Notes: a model not told the origin generated them from the sequence alone. Shown: positions 15,950 through 24,555, counted from the first letter of the stretch. The stretch is 48,357 nucleotides of DNA from Clostridiales bacterium (GCA_012728815.1 JAAYEI010000031.1:1-48357), one strand, 5' to 3'. A program made the numbers and translations.

Positions 15950-16313
15950 CGGGCGCACCTCCCCCAAACTGGGCCTTGACCTCGTCCCATTGGCTGAGTT
16001 TGATCAGCCGCAGCCCGGCCTCCCGCAAACCCAGACCCCAGACGCGGCTCATCTTGAACACCGCATGCCCCGCGCCATGCTGCAGCAGGCCCTGCTCCAG
16101 CAGCGCGTCCACCAGCGCCTTGGCCTCAAGCGAGGAAAAGCCCATGCGCAGCAGCACGCTGCGCTCAATGGAGGGGCTGGTGTACTCACGCCCCATCTGC
16201 AGCAGGGGGTCGGTGAGCTGCCGGGCCAGCTGCCAGAAGCGCTCGTGCAGCTGGCCGTCCGTCAGCTCCTTCAGGTGGGCTGAGCGGGTGGCAAAATCAT
16301 CAGGTCGTTTCAT
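15942..16313 (-). CDS. oraS: D-ornithine 4,5-aminomutase, small subunit
   Basis: A 123-residue, mainly helical protein matching the length (~120) and place of OraS, the small subunit that forms a heterodimer with OraE. Features include an N-terminal basic/acidic segment (KRPDDFATRSAHLKEL), RMGFSSLEAKALVD and a C-terminal VWGLGLREAG. The ATG at 16313 has GGAGGAGC in front; a longer frame to 16367 lacks a ribosome site and overlaps ortB deeply. It overlaps ortB by 14 bases and oraE by eight, so translation is coupled and subunit ratio should be near one to one. Confidence 0.93.
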   Translation of the reverse strand: MKRPDDFATRSAHLKELTDGQLHERFWQLARQLTDPLLQMGREYTSPSIERSVLLRMGFSSLEAKALVDALLEQGLLQHGAGHAVFKMSRVWGLGLREAGLRLIKLSQWDEVKAQFGGGAPDA

Positions 16314-17721
16314 GCTGCTCCTCCTGCAATTGCTGAATGGTTTCCGCCACAAAGGCGGCGTCGGCACCGGTTTCCTCCGCCAGGAAAGCCAGGTCCAGCG
16401 CTTCGGGCGGGTGCTTGGCCCCTTCCAGCGCGCGGCTGATGAGCGAGCGGCGCAGGCGGGCCAGGTCCAGGTCCTTCACGCCCAGCTGCCCCGGGTGCTC
16501 CGGCAGGATGATGGTGCGGCCGGGCACCTGGTCTTTGGGGCAGCCGGTCAGGATGTCAATTCCCTGCCGCCGGGCGAAGTCCAGCTGGGCGTTCTGGTGC
16601 TTGCCGGCGCCTGTGTACTCGGTTTCCTGCACCACCAGCAGGGCCTCCCACGGCAGCTCCTGCGCGATGGCAAAGGCGGCCGCCAGGCTGGTGTTGCCCG
16701 CGGGGCCACGCTCCATGCCCTCCAGGACGGCCAGCATCTCGGTCATGTAGAAGACCTCGCCCTGGGTGACGGTCACATAGCGGGACAGGTAGCGCAGCGG
16801 GCGCGCCGCGGAGCGCGGGACGTCAGAACGGTCCGGCCAGGTAGTGAAAGGCATGCCAAAGCCGGTGTGGCCGGTGGTGAAGGACTTGCGGTTGAACTGG
16901 CTGTCGCTGGCCATGTGCAGGCCGCTCAAGTCCACACTGGCCGCGATGAGGGGCGCGTCACAGCCCGCCTTGCGCATGCCCCGGGCGGTGCCGGTGAGGT
17001 TGCCGCCCCCGGCGTTGGTGGCGATGACGGCAGCCGGCGCCTGGCCGTACAGGCCCTGGCACTGGGTGGCCAGCTCATGGCCCAGGCTTTCCACCCCCTG
17101 GATGGCATAGGGGGTGTACAGGGAGGCGTTGAAGTAGCCCGTGTCCTCAAGCAACCGCAGGAAAACGTAGAACAACTCCGGCCCCACGCTCAGTTGCACC
17201 ACCTCCGCGCCCAGCGCCTCGCACTTGCGGGCCTTCTCAACAATCTCCGGCTGCCCAATGCCCCTGGCGTCATAGCATTCCTGCACCACAATGCAGGCCA
17301 GGCCGGCCTTGGCGCAGCAGGAGGCGACCGCGGCACCATAGTTGCCGCTGGTGGCGGTGATAACGCCCTTGTAACCCAGGCGCTTGGCAATGTGCACGGA
17401 CAGCGCCGCCCGGCGCGCCTTGAAGGAGCCGGAGGGGTTGCAGGCTTCATCCTTCACCAGGATGCGCGCGCCCCGGCCCGGGCCCGCGTATTTGCGCGCC
17501 AGCGCGGTGATGTTTTTAAGCTCCAGCAGCGGGGTGTTGCCCACCCCATAGTCCTGCATCACCGCCAGCACATCCTGCATGGACAGCCCGGTGGCTGCCA
17601 TCAGGCCCTCGTAGTCAAAGGCCAGGCTGCCGGATTCATAGTTGCTGTAGTCCAGCCCCACGGCGGATTTCATGATGGCGTTGCGCCGCCCCATCACCGC
17701 CTGATACTCAGAGGCGCTCAT
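16300..17721 (-). CDS. ortB: 2-amino-4-oxopentanoate thiolase, PLP (beta) subunit
   Basis: A 473-residue fold-type II PLP enzyme related to threonine synthase. Lys101 in NPSGSFKARR is the expected Schiff-base lysine, and TATSGNYGAAVA is the phosphate-binding loop region. With OrtA it cleaves 2-amino-4-oxopentanoate with CoA to acetyl-CoA and D-alanine, the last step of oxidative ornithine breakdown. The start codon overlaps the ortA stop as ATGA. Identification rests on the family pattern together with ord, ortA, oraS and oraE on either side. Confidence 0.95.
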   Translation of the reverse strand: MSASEYQAVMGRRNAIMKSAVGLDYSNYESGSLAFDYEGLMAATGLSMQDVLAVMQDYGVGNTPLLELKNITALARKYAGPGRGARILVKDEACNPSGSFKARRAALSVHIAKRLGYKGVITATSGNYGAAVASCCAKAGLACIVVQECYDARGIGQPEIVEKARKCEALGAEVVQLSVGPELFYVFLRLLEDTGYFNASLYTPYAIQGVESLGHELATQCQGLYGQAPAAVIATNAGGGNLTGTARGMRKAGCDAPLIAASVDLSGLHMASDSQFNRKSFTTGHTGFGMPFTTWPDRSDVPRSAARPLRYLSRYVTVTQGEVFYMTEMLAVLEGMERGPAGNTSLAAAFAIAQELPWEALLVVQETEYTGAGKHQNAQLDFARRQGIDILTGCPKDQVPGRTIILPEHPGQLGVKDLDLARLRRSLISRALEGAKHPPEALDLAFLAEETGADAAFVAETIQQLQEEQHETT

Positions 17722-18023
17722 GGCTGCTCATCCTTGCCCCACAGCGCCTGCCTGATGCCCATGCGCGCCTCCTGCAGCTGCCTGATATGGCCGCCAAAGC
17801 TGTGGGTGTAGCCAGGCGCCTCGCCCACCAGGGTGCCCGCCACTTCCCGTCCGGTGAGGGTGCGCACCCGGGCAGGCTGGCCCAGGTCCGCGTCTGATTG
17901 CAACCAGCCCTTCACCCACTGCACCAGGGGCACCTGCTGGGTATCTGACGGCAGGTTGGGCGCGCGCTCCTGCGGCTGCAGGATGACGCTGCGAACCTGC
18001 ACCCAATCCCCTTGTTTAGCCAT
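17718..18023 (-). CDS. ortA: 2-amino-4-oxopentanoate thiolase, alpha subunit
   Basis: A 101-residue partner of OrtB, matching OrtA in length and place. The sequence begins MAKQGDWVQVRSVIL, contains QQVPLVQWVKGWL and ends with a GEAPGYTHSFGGHIRQL segment. The ATG at 18023 is preferred to an upstream one at 18038 since GGGGAGG stands before it. It overlaps ord by eight bases and ortB by four. The thiolase activity needs both subunits; the small subunit has no known catalytic residues of its own. Confidence 0.92.
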   Translation of the reverse strand: MAKQGDWVQVRSVILQPQERAPNLPSDTQQVPLVQWVKGWLQSDADLGQPARVRTLTGREVAGTLVGEAPGYTHSFGGHIRQLQEARMGIRQALWGKDEQP

Positions 18024-19077
18024 TGTACGCCTCCCCAAACGCGATTTGCCGGTAATCGCCCATCACGCAGCGGGGCACGGGCAGGTCCAGCATGGTGAGC
18101 AGGCCCGGGCGCGCGGCCACCAGGAAGGGCAGCAGGTTGCAGGCCATGGCGATGGTGCCCAGCCCGCCGTCCACCTCAGGCTTGACCGCCATGTGAACGG
18201 GCGGGGTGCCTGTGAGGCTGATGTAGTCGCCGGTGTCAACGCCGGCCAGCTGCGGCTCAATCTGCTGGGGATGGATGAGGCTGATGCGCTCCTCCCCCTC
18301 CCGGACGGCGCTGGCGGTCATGCGCACGCCGGCCACCTGGCCGCTGGCTGCAAAGCCATGCGGGCTTTTGCGGTCCACCTGGGTGATGATGGGCTCCATG
18401 CGCTGTGAAAACTGGTCATAGGGCAGGCCCAGGGCATGTGCAATCATGGCGGCGGACTCCGCGAAGCCCACATGCCCGGCCAGGCTGCCCTCCCGCACGC
18501 CCGCCTCAAACTGTTCCGGGGTGATGCCAATGCCCTGCTCGCGCATGACGGTTGCCCCAAAGGGGCTGAGGCTGTTCACCCGCTCACAGCGCACGTGGGT
18601 CACCTCGGTCATGGCGCCGGACAAGCAGACGGCCAGCAGGTCCATCATCAGCCCCGGGTTGATGCCGGTGCCAAGGATGCTGACGCCGTGTTTGCGCGCC
18701 AGCTGGTCCATGCGCTCAGCCAGCTGCGGGTGCTGGGCGGCGGGGAAGCTCATCTCCTCGGCGATGGTGAGCGCGTTGATGCCCCGGGTGACCACCGCCT
18801 CCACCTTGGGGAATACCTCCTGCACATAGGAATCCGTGGCGATGACGCAGCAATCAATGGGGGTGTCCTTCAGCGCCTCCTCAATCCGTGGGCTCACCTG
18901 CACCCGCACCGCCTGCCCCTGGGGCAGGCCCAGCAGCTCGTGCAGGCTGCGGCCCTGGTAGTCCGGCCGGCTGTCACACAGGCCCACCACCTCCACCCCC
19001 TGCCGGTTGTGCAGGGTGCGCGCGATGCCCTGGCCCATGGCCCCAAAGCCCCACAGCGCGACGCGTACCTTTCTCAT
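18016..19077 (-). CDS. ord: 2,4-diaminopentanoate dehydrogenase
   Basis: A 353-residue NAD(P)-dependent dehydrogenase of the dihydrodipicolinate-reductase-like fold. The dinucleotide-binding loop GFGAMGQGIA lies at residues ~10-19. It oxidatively deaminates 2,4-diaminopentanoate to 2-amino-4-oxopentanoate and ammonia, giving NAD(P)H. AGGAGGAGG precedes the ATG. It is the second gene of the operon after arcA with a 31-base gap, then overlaps ortA. Placement before ortAB and oraSE matches characterised clostridial ornithine clusters. Confidence 0.94.
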   Translation of the reverse strand: MRKVRVALWGFGAMGQGIARTLHNRQGVEVVGLCDSRPDYQGRSLHELLGLPQGQAVRVQVSPRIEEALKDTPIDCCVIATDSYVQEVFPKVEAVVTRGINALTIAEEMSFPAAQHPQLAERMDQLARKHGVSILGTGINPGLMMDLLAVCLSGAMTEVTHVRCERVNSLSPFGATVMREQGIGITPEQFEAGVREGSLAGHVGFAESAAMIAHALGLPYDQFSQRMEPIITQVDRKSPHGFAASGQVAGVRMTASAVREGEERISLIHPQQIEPQLAGVDTGDYISLTGTPPVHMAVKPEVDGGLGTIAMACNLLPFLVAARPGLLTMLDLPVPRCVMGDYRQIAFGEAYNG

Positions 19078-19108
19078 ATGTCCTCCTCCTGGCTGTGTTG
19101 ATGGATGT

Positions 19109-20329
19109 TCATCCCCGAACCAGCGGCATGGTCATGCAGCGGGGGCCGCCCCGGCCACGGCCCAGCTCGGAACCGGGCACCTCGATGGCCTGGATGCCGT
19201 GGTCGCGCAGGATGGCGTTGGTGACCGTGTTGCGGTCGTAGACCACCACCTTGCCCGGCGCCAGGCACAGGGTGTTGCTGCCATCGTTCCATTGCTCGCG
19301 CTGGGCGGCGATGCTGTCCGCCCCGCCGCAGTTGATGAGGGTGATGGGCCCGCTGTCCATACAGCGCTGCAGAATGGCTTCCAGGCTGCCCTCCTGCCTG
19401 GTCACCCGCAGGCTGTGCCTGGTGTCATCCAGTGTCAGCAGCCAGGCGCGCAGCGTGGGCAGGATGCCCGGATGCACGGTAAAGGTGTTGTGGTCCACCT
19501 GGGTGAACACGGTGTCCAGGTGCATGAAGGCGCGGATGCTGGGGATGTACAGCGCCAGCACCGCGTGAAAGCCGCTGTGCTCATCCTGCAGCAGGCGCCT
19601 GGCCAGCAGCTCGATGGCCTCGGGCGTGGTGCGCTGGGAGATGCCCACCACCAGCAACCCATTGTCCAGGCAGAGCACATCCCCGCCCTCAATGCTGAAG
19701 GGCAGGGCCGGGTCATAGTAGATGGGGGCCCGGCCGCCGGATTCCGGATGGTGGCGCAGGATGTAGCGGCCATAGATGCTCTCCCGCCCCCGGGCAGGCG
19801 CGTACATGCGGCTGATGAGCGCGCCCTGGCCCAGGGCCACAAAGGGGTCCCGGGTGAAGTAGAGGTTGGGCATGGGGTCGGTGATGAAGCTCAGATCATC
19901 GCCCATGGCGGTGGCCAGGGGATGACGCTGGCGGACATCCAGCTCCCGGTCGGTCACGCCGGCCATGGTTTTGAGCACCAGGGTCTTTTCCTCCCGGATG
20001 CCGCCCAGCAGCTGGCGCAGCTGCTGCTCGTAGTAGCGGCCCAGGTCACCGGACTCATTGATGTAATCGTTGATGAAGCGCTCCTTGATCTCAGGCGCTG
20101 TTGCCAGGGCCTGGGCCATCATGTCCGCCAGGTAGACCACCTGGGCACCGTGCTGGCGCAGAATGTCCGCGAAGGCGTCGTGCTCCTTCTGGGCGCCGAT
20201 GAGGTAGGGGATGTCATCAAAGAGCATGCGCCCCAGGTGGTTGGGGGTGAGCTGCTCAAGCTCTGACCCGGGGCGGTGCAGCAGCACCTTCTTGAGGGGG
20301 GCAATCTCACTGAACACGGATAGACGCAT
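19109..20329 (-). CDS. arcA: Arginine deiminase
   Basis: A 406-residue guanidino-modifying enzyme with all catalytic blocks: [17 protein letters not shown], the His-x-Asp in FMHLDTVF, and nucleophile Cys398 in GPRCMTMP. It converts arginine to citrulline and ammonia. AGGAGGAC lies before the ATG. It heads the leftward ornithine operon. Ornithine carbamoyltransferase, needed to take citrulline to ornithine and carbamoyl phosphate, is absent from the window, as is an arginine/ornithine antiporter. A candidate promoter and operator lie upstream at 20362-20407. Confidence 0.97.
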   Translation of the reverse strand: MRLSVFSEIAPLKKVLLHRPGSELEQLTPNHLGRMLFDDIPYLIGAQKEHDAFADILRQHGAQVVYLADMMAQALATAPEIKERFINDYINESGDLGRYYEQQLRQLLGGIREEKTLVLKTMAGVTDRELDVRQRHPLATAMGDDLSFITDPMPNLYFTRDPFVALGQGALISRMYAPARGRESIYGRYILRHHPESGGRAPIYYDPALPFSIEGGDVLCLDNGLLVVGISQRTTPEAIELLARRLLQDEHSGFHAVLALYIPSIRAFMHLDTVFTQVDHNTFTVHPGILPTLRAWLLTLDDTRHSLRVTRQEGSLEAILQRCMDSGPITLINCGGADSIAAQREQWNDGSNTLCLAPGKVVVYDRNTVTNAILRDHGIQAIEVPGSELGRGRGGPRCMTMPLVRG

Positions 20330-20361
20330 GGCTGTCCTCCTGATATGCTTGTACCGGCATC

Positions 20362-20390
20362 AGCATACCATGTTTGTGCCCCCTTGTATA
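20362..20390 (-). promoter_or_regulatory. Candidate promoter of the arcA operon
   Basis: On the - strand, TATACA (20385-20390), a 17-bp spacer and TATGCT (20362-20367) with TGG just before the -10 (extended -10). The -35 is only four of six, so this promoter may need an activator or be open to repression by the overlapping palindromes. Confidence 0.45.
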
Positions 20391-20407
20391 TGCACAATGT
20401 ATATTCA
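20385..20407. promoter_or_regulatory. Tandem TGnATATnCA palindromes, arginine-operator candidate
   Basis: TGTATATGCA (20385-20394) and TGTATATTCA (20398-20407), three bases apart, both fit the palindrome TGnATATnCA, resembling the core of ArgR boxes (TGAATWWWWATTCA). They stand out in a GC-rich region and the first overlaps the -35 of the arcA promoter. No regulator gene is in the window. Confidence 0.45.
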
Positions 20408-20545
20408 TTGGGGATGAAGAATTTGCCGGGCTTTGTCCGATTTGCTGATGGCATATGGCCGGCGCCGCACACAGCCCCGGGGGACACCCGCAGCCCGCGG
20501 ATGCATAAAGCCCGGGGCAGGCCAGGCCACACAGCGGGCGCCATC

Positions 20546-20574
20546 TTGAACAGGCGCAAAAAGCATGGTAGATT
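20546..20574 (+). promoter_or_regulatory. Promoter of the rocB-like gene
   Basis: TTGAAC (20546-20551), a 17-bp spacer and TAGATT (20569-20574); start near 20581. It diverges from the arcA promoter across the tandem palindromes. The rest of the 326-base gap (20330-20655) shows no gene. Confidence 0.65.
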
Positions 20575-20655
20575 AGCAGATGCATACTCATGATGAATAC
20601 AGGCAGCCCGGCAGCCACGGATTTGCCCGGGCCCTGAAGCAAGGGGGAGCACGCC

Positions 20656-22296
20656 ATGGACAGTGTCAGGGGCAAGCGCATCCGGCAGCTGCTGGAGGAT
20701 TATGTGGGCCGGCCCACCCACACCGCCACCAGGCTGGAAAACAACAACCAGGCTTTCTTTGAGCAATACTTTACCGGCATGCCCTACTTCAGGGAGCGGC
20801 CGGGGCAGTGGGGCCTGTACCCCATCCCCCATGACCCGCTGGGCCGCCAGGTGCCCTGGGGGCTGTTGCTGGGCGGGGGGCGCGACACCATCGTGCTCAT
20901 CCACCATTCTGACACTGTGGACACCCAGGATTATGGCAGCTTCCAGCCGCTGGCCCACCAGCCCCGCGCCCTCACCCAGGCCTATGCCAAGCAGCCCGCC
21001 GGCCTGGATGCAGAGACCCGGCAGGACCTTCAAGGCGGCGGGTGGCTGTTTGGCCGGGGCGTGGCCGACATGAAGGGCGGCGCCGCCATCCACCTGGCAC
21101 TGTTTGAGGAGTACGCCAGCCACATGGATTTGCGGGGCAACCTGCTGCTGCTGAGCCTGCCGGATGAGGAGAACCTGTCCGCGGGCATGCGCGCCGCCGT
21201 GGGGTTGATGGTGGAACTTCAGCAGGCCCACCAGCTCAACTACGTGCTGCTGCTGGATGTGGAGCCCCAGGAGCGGACGGAGGAAACCCTCATGCGGGTG
21301 TATGACGGCTCGGTGGGCAAGCTGATGCCGGTGTGCTACGCGCGGGGCAAGGTGGCCCATGTGGGGCAGGTCTTCCAGGGGCTCAACCCCGTCCACCTGC
21401 TCAGCGAGATCGTCACCGCGACCGAGCTGAGCCCCGATTTCCTGGAACAGGCGGGCAACACCAAAACGCCGCCCCCGGTCTGGCTGAACCTGCGGGACCG
21501 CAAGGAGGTGTACGACGTATCCCTGCCGCCTGCCGCCGCCGGTTACATGAGCGTGCTCACCCTGGGGCGCCAGGCCCAGGACATCATGGCGCAGCTGCAC
21601 ACCATCTGCCAGCAGGCCTTTGACCGGGTCATTGACCGGACCACCGCCAGCTACCGCCGCTATACCGGGGATGAAAAGGCGCGGCTGCCCTGGCAGGCGC
21701 GGGTAATGACCTATGAGGATGCCCGCCAGCTGGCGCTCAGGGACGCGGGGGAGGCCTGTCAGGCGGACCTGGCCAGCTTTGAGCCCCAGGTGGCGCGGCG
21801 CGTCGCGCAGGGGGAGCTCAGCCTGGCCGAGGCCGCCTTCCTGCTGATTGAGCGCACCCTCAGCCACCTCAAGGACAAAGACCCCTTGGTGGTCTTGGCC
21901 ATGGCCCCGCCCTATTACCCGCATGTGAGCGCGCACAAGCTGGCGGGCAAGGGCCAGGCGGTGGCCGGGCTGATCAGGCACCTGGAGGATTTCGCCCAGC
22001 AGGCCCTGGGCAGCCAGCTGTATGTGGAAAACTATTACACCGGCATCTCGGACCTGAGCTACGGGATGTTTGAGGGCAGCCGGGAAAACACCGATTTCAT
22101 CCAGGCCAACATGCTGCTGTGGGGTGAGATGTACAGCATCCCCTTTGATGAGATCCGCGGGCTGGCCATCCCGGTGTTCAACATCGGCCCCTGGGGCAAG
22201 GACTTCCACAAGGCCACTGAGCGGGTGAACCTGACGGACCTGTGCCAGCGCGTGCCCGAAATGGTGAACGCCGCCATCCGCCACCTGCTGGCCTGA
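20656..22296 (+). CDS. rocB: RocB-type M20 peptidase, arginine-utilisation protein
   Basis: A 546-residue M20-family metallohydrolase. Metal ligands are recognisable: H-x-D in HHSDTVD, Asp in GRGVADMKGG and the Glu-Glu pair in SLPDEENLSAG. Length and sequence fit RocB, a protein of arginine catabolic operons whose reaction is not firmly known. By family it would hydrolyse a peptide, acyl-amino acid or similar amide; liberating arginine or ornithine is a reasonable inference. The start has GGGGGAGC upstream. Divergence from arcA through a shared control region supports joint regulation with arginine fermentation. Confidence 0.85.
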   Translation: MDSVRGKRIRQLLEDYVGRPTHTATRLENNNQAFFEQYFTGMPYFRERPGQWGLYPIPHDPLGRQVPWGLLLGGGRDTIVLIHHSDTVDTQDYGSFQPLAHQPRALTQAYAKQPAGLDAETRQDLQGGGWLFGRGVADMKGGAAIHLALFEEYASHMDLRGNLLLLSLPDEENLSAGMRAAVGLMVELQQAHQLNYVLLLDVEPQERTEETLMRVYDGSVGKLMPVCYARGKVAHVGQVFQGLNPVHLLSEIVTATELSPDFLEQAGNTKTPPPVWLNLRDRKEVYDVSLPPAAAGYMSVLTLGRQAQDIMAQLHTICQQAFDRVIDRTTASYRRYTGDEKARLPWQARVMTYEDARQLALRDAGEACQADLASFEPQVARRVAQGELSLAEAAFLLIERTLSHLKDKDPLVVLAMAPPYYPHVSAHKLAGKGQAVAGLIRHLEDFAQQALGSQLYVENYYTGISDLSYGMFEGSRENTDFIQANMLLWGEMYSIPFDEIRGLAIPVFNIGPWGKDFHKATERVNLTDLCQRVPEMVNAAIRHLLA

Positions 22297-22337
22297 GAAC
22301 GAACCCGGACAACACAAGACAAGGAGCGAACTGCGGC

Positions 22338-23180
22338 ATGGAAACCTTCTGGAACGAGATTGTAACCTTTTTGTCCAACGCCACCGCGGACCTGGCGCTG
22401 AAGATCATCAGCGCCGTGGTGATGCTGCTGGTGGGCCTGAAGCTGATCAAAATCATCCGGAACCTGATGATGCGATCGCTGAGCAAGAGCAAGCTGGACA
22501 AAAGCCTGATCGGCTTCCTGGACAGCGGGGCGGTCATCTCGCTGCGTTCGCTGCTGGTCATCAGCCTGCTGATGTACCTGGGGGTGCCGGCGGCCTCCTT
22601 CATCGCGGTGCTCACCTCCCTGGGCCTGGCCATCGGCCTGGCGCTGCAGGGCAGCCTGAGTAATTTCGCCGGTGGGCTGATGATCCTGGCCTTCCGCCAC
22701 TTCAAGGCCGGCGACTACATCAGGACAGACAGCGCGGACGGGGTGGTGCAGAGCATCTCCATCATGTATACGACGCTGAAAACCCTGGACGGCAAGAAGG
22801 TGGTCATCCCCAACTCCCTGCTGTCAAACGGGGTGGTGACCGATTTCAGCTGGTATGACGCGCGGCGCGTGGACCTGAGCGTGACCACCGACTATGCCCA
22901 GGATGTCCAGGCGGTGACCAGCGCGCTGGAAGAGGCCGCCAGCGGCTGCGCGCTGGTGCTCACAGAACCCGCGCCCACCGCCTTCCTGGAGCGCATCCAG
23001 GACGGCACCCTGGTCTTTTCCCTGCGCTGCTGGGCCAGAACGCCAGACTGGTGGAGCGCCTACCTGGCGGTGAACGCCGCCCTCAAGCAGGCCCTGGACG
23101 CCCGGGGCATCCGCCCGGTGGGCCCGGTACGGGAGCTGCGGCAGCTGCAGCCCCAGGCGCGCAGCCTGCCGGACAATTAG
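22338..23180 (+). CDS. MscS-family small-conductance mechanosensitive channel
   Basis: A 280-residue protein with three N-terminal membrane segments. The last is a Gly/Ala-rich pore helix (GLAIGLALQGSLSNFAGG), the hallmark of MscS TM3, followed by the beta domain (FKAGDYIRT...DGKKVVIPNSLL) and a C-terminal alpha/beta part. It opens under membrane tension to release solutes during osmotic downshock. AAGGAGCG lies upstream of the ATG at 22338; an extended frame to 22242 runs into rocB. It follows rocB by 41 bases and may share its transcript. Confidence 0.92.
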   Translation: METFWNEIVTFLSNATADLALKIISAVVMLLVGLKLIKIIRNLMMRSLSKSKLDKSLIGFLDSGAVISLRSLLVISLLMYLGVPAASFIAVLTSLGLAIGLALQGSLSNFAGGLMILAFRHFKAGDYIRTDSADGVVQSISIMYTTLKTLDGKKVVIPNSLLSNGVVTDFSWYDARRVDLSVTTDYAQDVQAVTSALEEAASGCALVLTEPAPTAFLERIQDGTLVFSLRCWARTPDWWSAYLAVNAALKQALDARGIRPVGPVRELRQLQPQARSLPDN

Positions 23181-23187
23181 GCCGCAC

Positions 23188-23227
23188 AAAAAAGGGCCGG
23201 GTGCTGTCACAGCCCCGGCCCTTTTTT
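23188..23227. terminator. Bidirectional terminator between mscS and pduL
   Basis: A 14-bp perfect stem: AAAAAAGGGCCGGG (23188-23201) with CCCGGCCCTTTTTT (23214-23227). It works for both converging genes. Confidence 0.95.
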
Positions 23228-23242
23228 GCCTCGCGGCCTGGT

Positions 23243-23818
23243 TCAGGCGATTTCCACGATCTGCCCGTAGACCTCGCCGGCGGCGCCGGCGGCATTGGCC
23301 TCATCGGTGTCAATGTGCATGGCCAGGGCAAAGGTGGGGTGGACGCGCACCACGGTGTCCCCAAAAATCAGGGAGCGGCCGTCCTTGGTCTCCACCTTCA
23401 CGCTCACCACCTGGCGGTCCTGCACACCCAGGCGCTGGGCGTCCTCCGGCTTCATGTGGATATGGCGCTTGGCGACAATCACACCCTCCTTGAGCTCCAG
23501 CTCCCCCGCGGGGCCAACCAGCTTGCAGCCGGTGGTGCCGGCGGTGTCCCCGCTCTCGCGCACGGGCACGGTCAGGCCGATGGCGCGCGCGTCCGTCAGG
23601 GACAGCTCGACTTGGGTGCTGCTGCGGGTGGGGCCCAGGATGGTGACATTCAGCTGGCCGCGCGGGCCCACCACGGCGATCTTCTGCTCGCTGGCAAACT
23701 GGCCGGGCTGGGACAGGTCCTTGCGGTGGGTGAGGCTGCTGCCCGGGCCGAACAGGGTCTCCAGGTCCGCCTGGGAGACATGCGCGTGGCGCGCTGAGGT
23801 TTCCACGATAAATTTCAT
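23243..23818 (-). CDS. pduL: PduL-type phosphate acyltransferase
   Basis: A 191-residue protein of the PduL family, which swaps CoA and phosphate on short acyl groups (acetyl- or propanoyl-CoA to acyl phosphate). Two zinc-binding regions are visible: ETSARHAHVS near the N terminus and VAKRHIHMKP. The family's duplicated beta-barrel length (~190-210) is matched. No microcompartment shell genes are near, so it is probably the housekeeping phosphotransacetylase, here well placed to turn the acetyl-CoA made by OrtAB into acetyl phosphate. GAGAGGAG precedes the ATG. Its own promoter lies at 23846-23874. Confidence 0.9.
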   Translation of the reverse strand: MKFIVETSARHAHVSQADLETLFGPGSSLTHRKDLSQPGQFASEQKIAVVGPRGQLNVTILGPTRSSTQVELSLTDARAIGLTVPVRESGDTAGTTGCKLVGPAGELELKEGVIVAKRHIHMKPEDAQRLGVQDRQVVSVKVETKDGRSLIFGDTVVRVHPTFALAMHIDTDEANAAGAAGEVYGQIVEIA

Positions 23819-23845
23819 GCTGCGACTCCTCTCAATTTCCAGTGT

Positions 23846-23874
23846 ATTATAATTGTATCTGCCTTGAAAATCAA
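23846..23874 (-). promoter_or_regulatory. pduL promoter
   Basis: On the - strand, TTGATT (23869-23874), a 17-bp spacer and a perfect TATAAT (23846-23851). The -35 overlaps the end of the ogt gene. Confidence 0.8.
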
Positions 23875-24332
23875 GATTTCCGCTCCAGCTTGAGCAGCGC
23901 TTCCTTGCGGTCCAGTCCCCCGCCGTAGCCCACCAGTTTCCCGCTGGCGCCCACGCAGCGGTGGCAGGGGATGATGACGGATATGGGGTTGACGTGGTTG
24001 GCCTGGCCGACCGCGCGGAAGGCGCGGGGCCGCCCGATTTCCCGGGCCAGCTGGCCATAGGTGGCTGTCTGCCCATAGGGGATGGCGCGCAGGCGCGCCC
24101 ACACCGCCTGCTGGAAGTCGGTGCCCCGGGGCTTGAGCGGAATGGTAAACGACTGGCGCTGGCCCTGGAAATACTGCTCCAGCTGGCGCTGGGTCTCCAG
24201 CAACAAGGGGGTCTCGTCCTGGTTGCCGCCGGGGATGTCCCCCTCGCGGATAAAATCCAGGGCCACCAGGTGCTCCCCCTCCTGGATGGCCAGCATGGGG
24301 CCAAGGGGCGTCAAAATCATGCGCTGATGCAT
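23871..24332 (-). CDS. ogt: Methylated-DNA--protein-cysteine methyltransferase
   Basis: A 153-residue repair protein that takes methyl groups from O6-methylguanine onto its own cysteine. The active-site PCHR motif is in ISVIIPCHRCVG, preceded by the DNA-binding helix region YGQTATYGQLA and the NHVNP segment, followed by GYGGGLDRKEALL. Ogt/AGT length is normal. GGAGG precedes the ATG. TTGACA (24385-24390)-17 bp-TACAGT (24362-24367) forms its promoter. pduL is downstream with its own promoter. Confidence 0.95.
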   Translation of the reverse strand: MHQRMILTPLGPMLAIQEGEHLVALDFIREGDIPGGNQDETPLLLETQRQLEQYFQGQRQSFTIPLKPRGTDFQQAVWARLRAIPYGQTATYGQLAREIGRPRAFRAVGQANHVNPISVIIPCHRCVGASGKLVGYGGGLDRKEALLKLERKS

Positions 24333-24361
24333 AAGCGATCCTCCATATGGTACCTGAGCAC

Positions 24362-24390
24362 ACTGTAGCGCCCCGGCCTGTGGCTGTCAA
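24362..24390 (-). promoter_or_regulatory. ogt promoter
   Basis: On the - strand, a perfect TTGACA (24385-24390), a 17-bp spacer and TACAGT (24362-24367). Confidence 0.8.
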
Positions 24391-24539
24391 TTGCCTGGTT
24401 TATCCCGGAAACAGGACAATTTGACCCCAAGTGATGAGAAAACAGCGAAAATTTTCATCCGGATGCTATGCAAACGGAATTACTTGTGGTAGGATACTCA
24501 CGGACCAAGCCCAGGGATTCAGGTGTTCCTCCGGTAATT

Positions 24540-24555
24540 CATCAGGAAACTGATG
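24540..24555 (+). other. GNRA-capped hairpin in the zinc-ribbon gene leader
   Basis: CATCAG (24540-24545) and CTGATG (24550-24555) pair around a GAAA tetraloop. It sits ~65 bases before the start codon in a region where I found no clean promoter. Confidence 0.4.

Noticed and set aside
20119-22317. A 732-codon open frame on the - strand
   Set aside because: It is antisense to the rocB-like gene and runs into arcA in another frame; composition is His/Gln/Leu rich without any domain.
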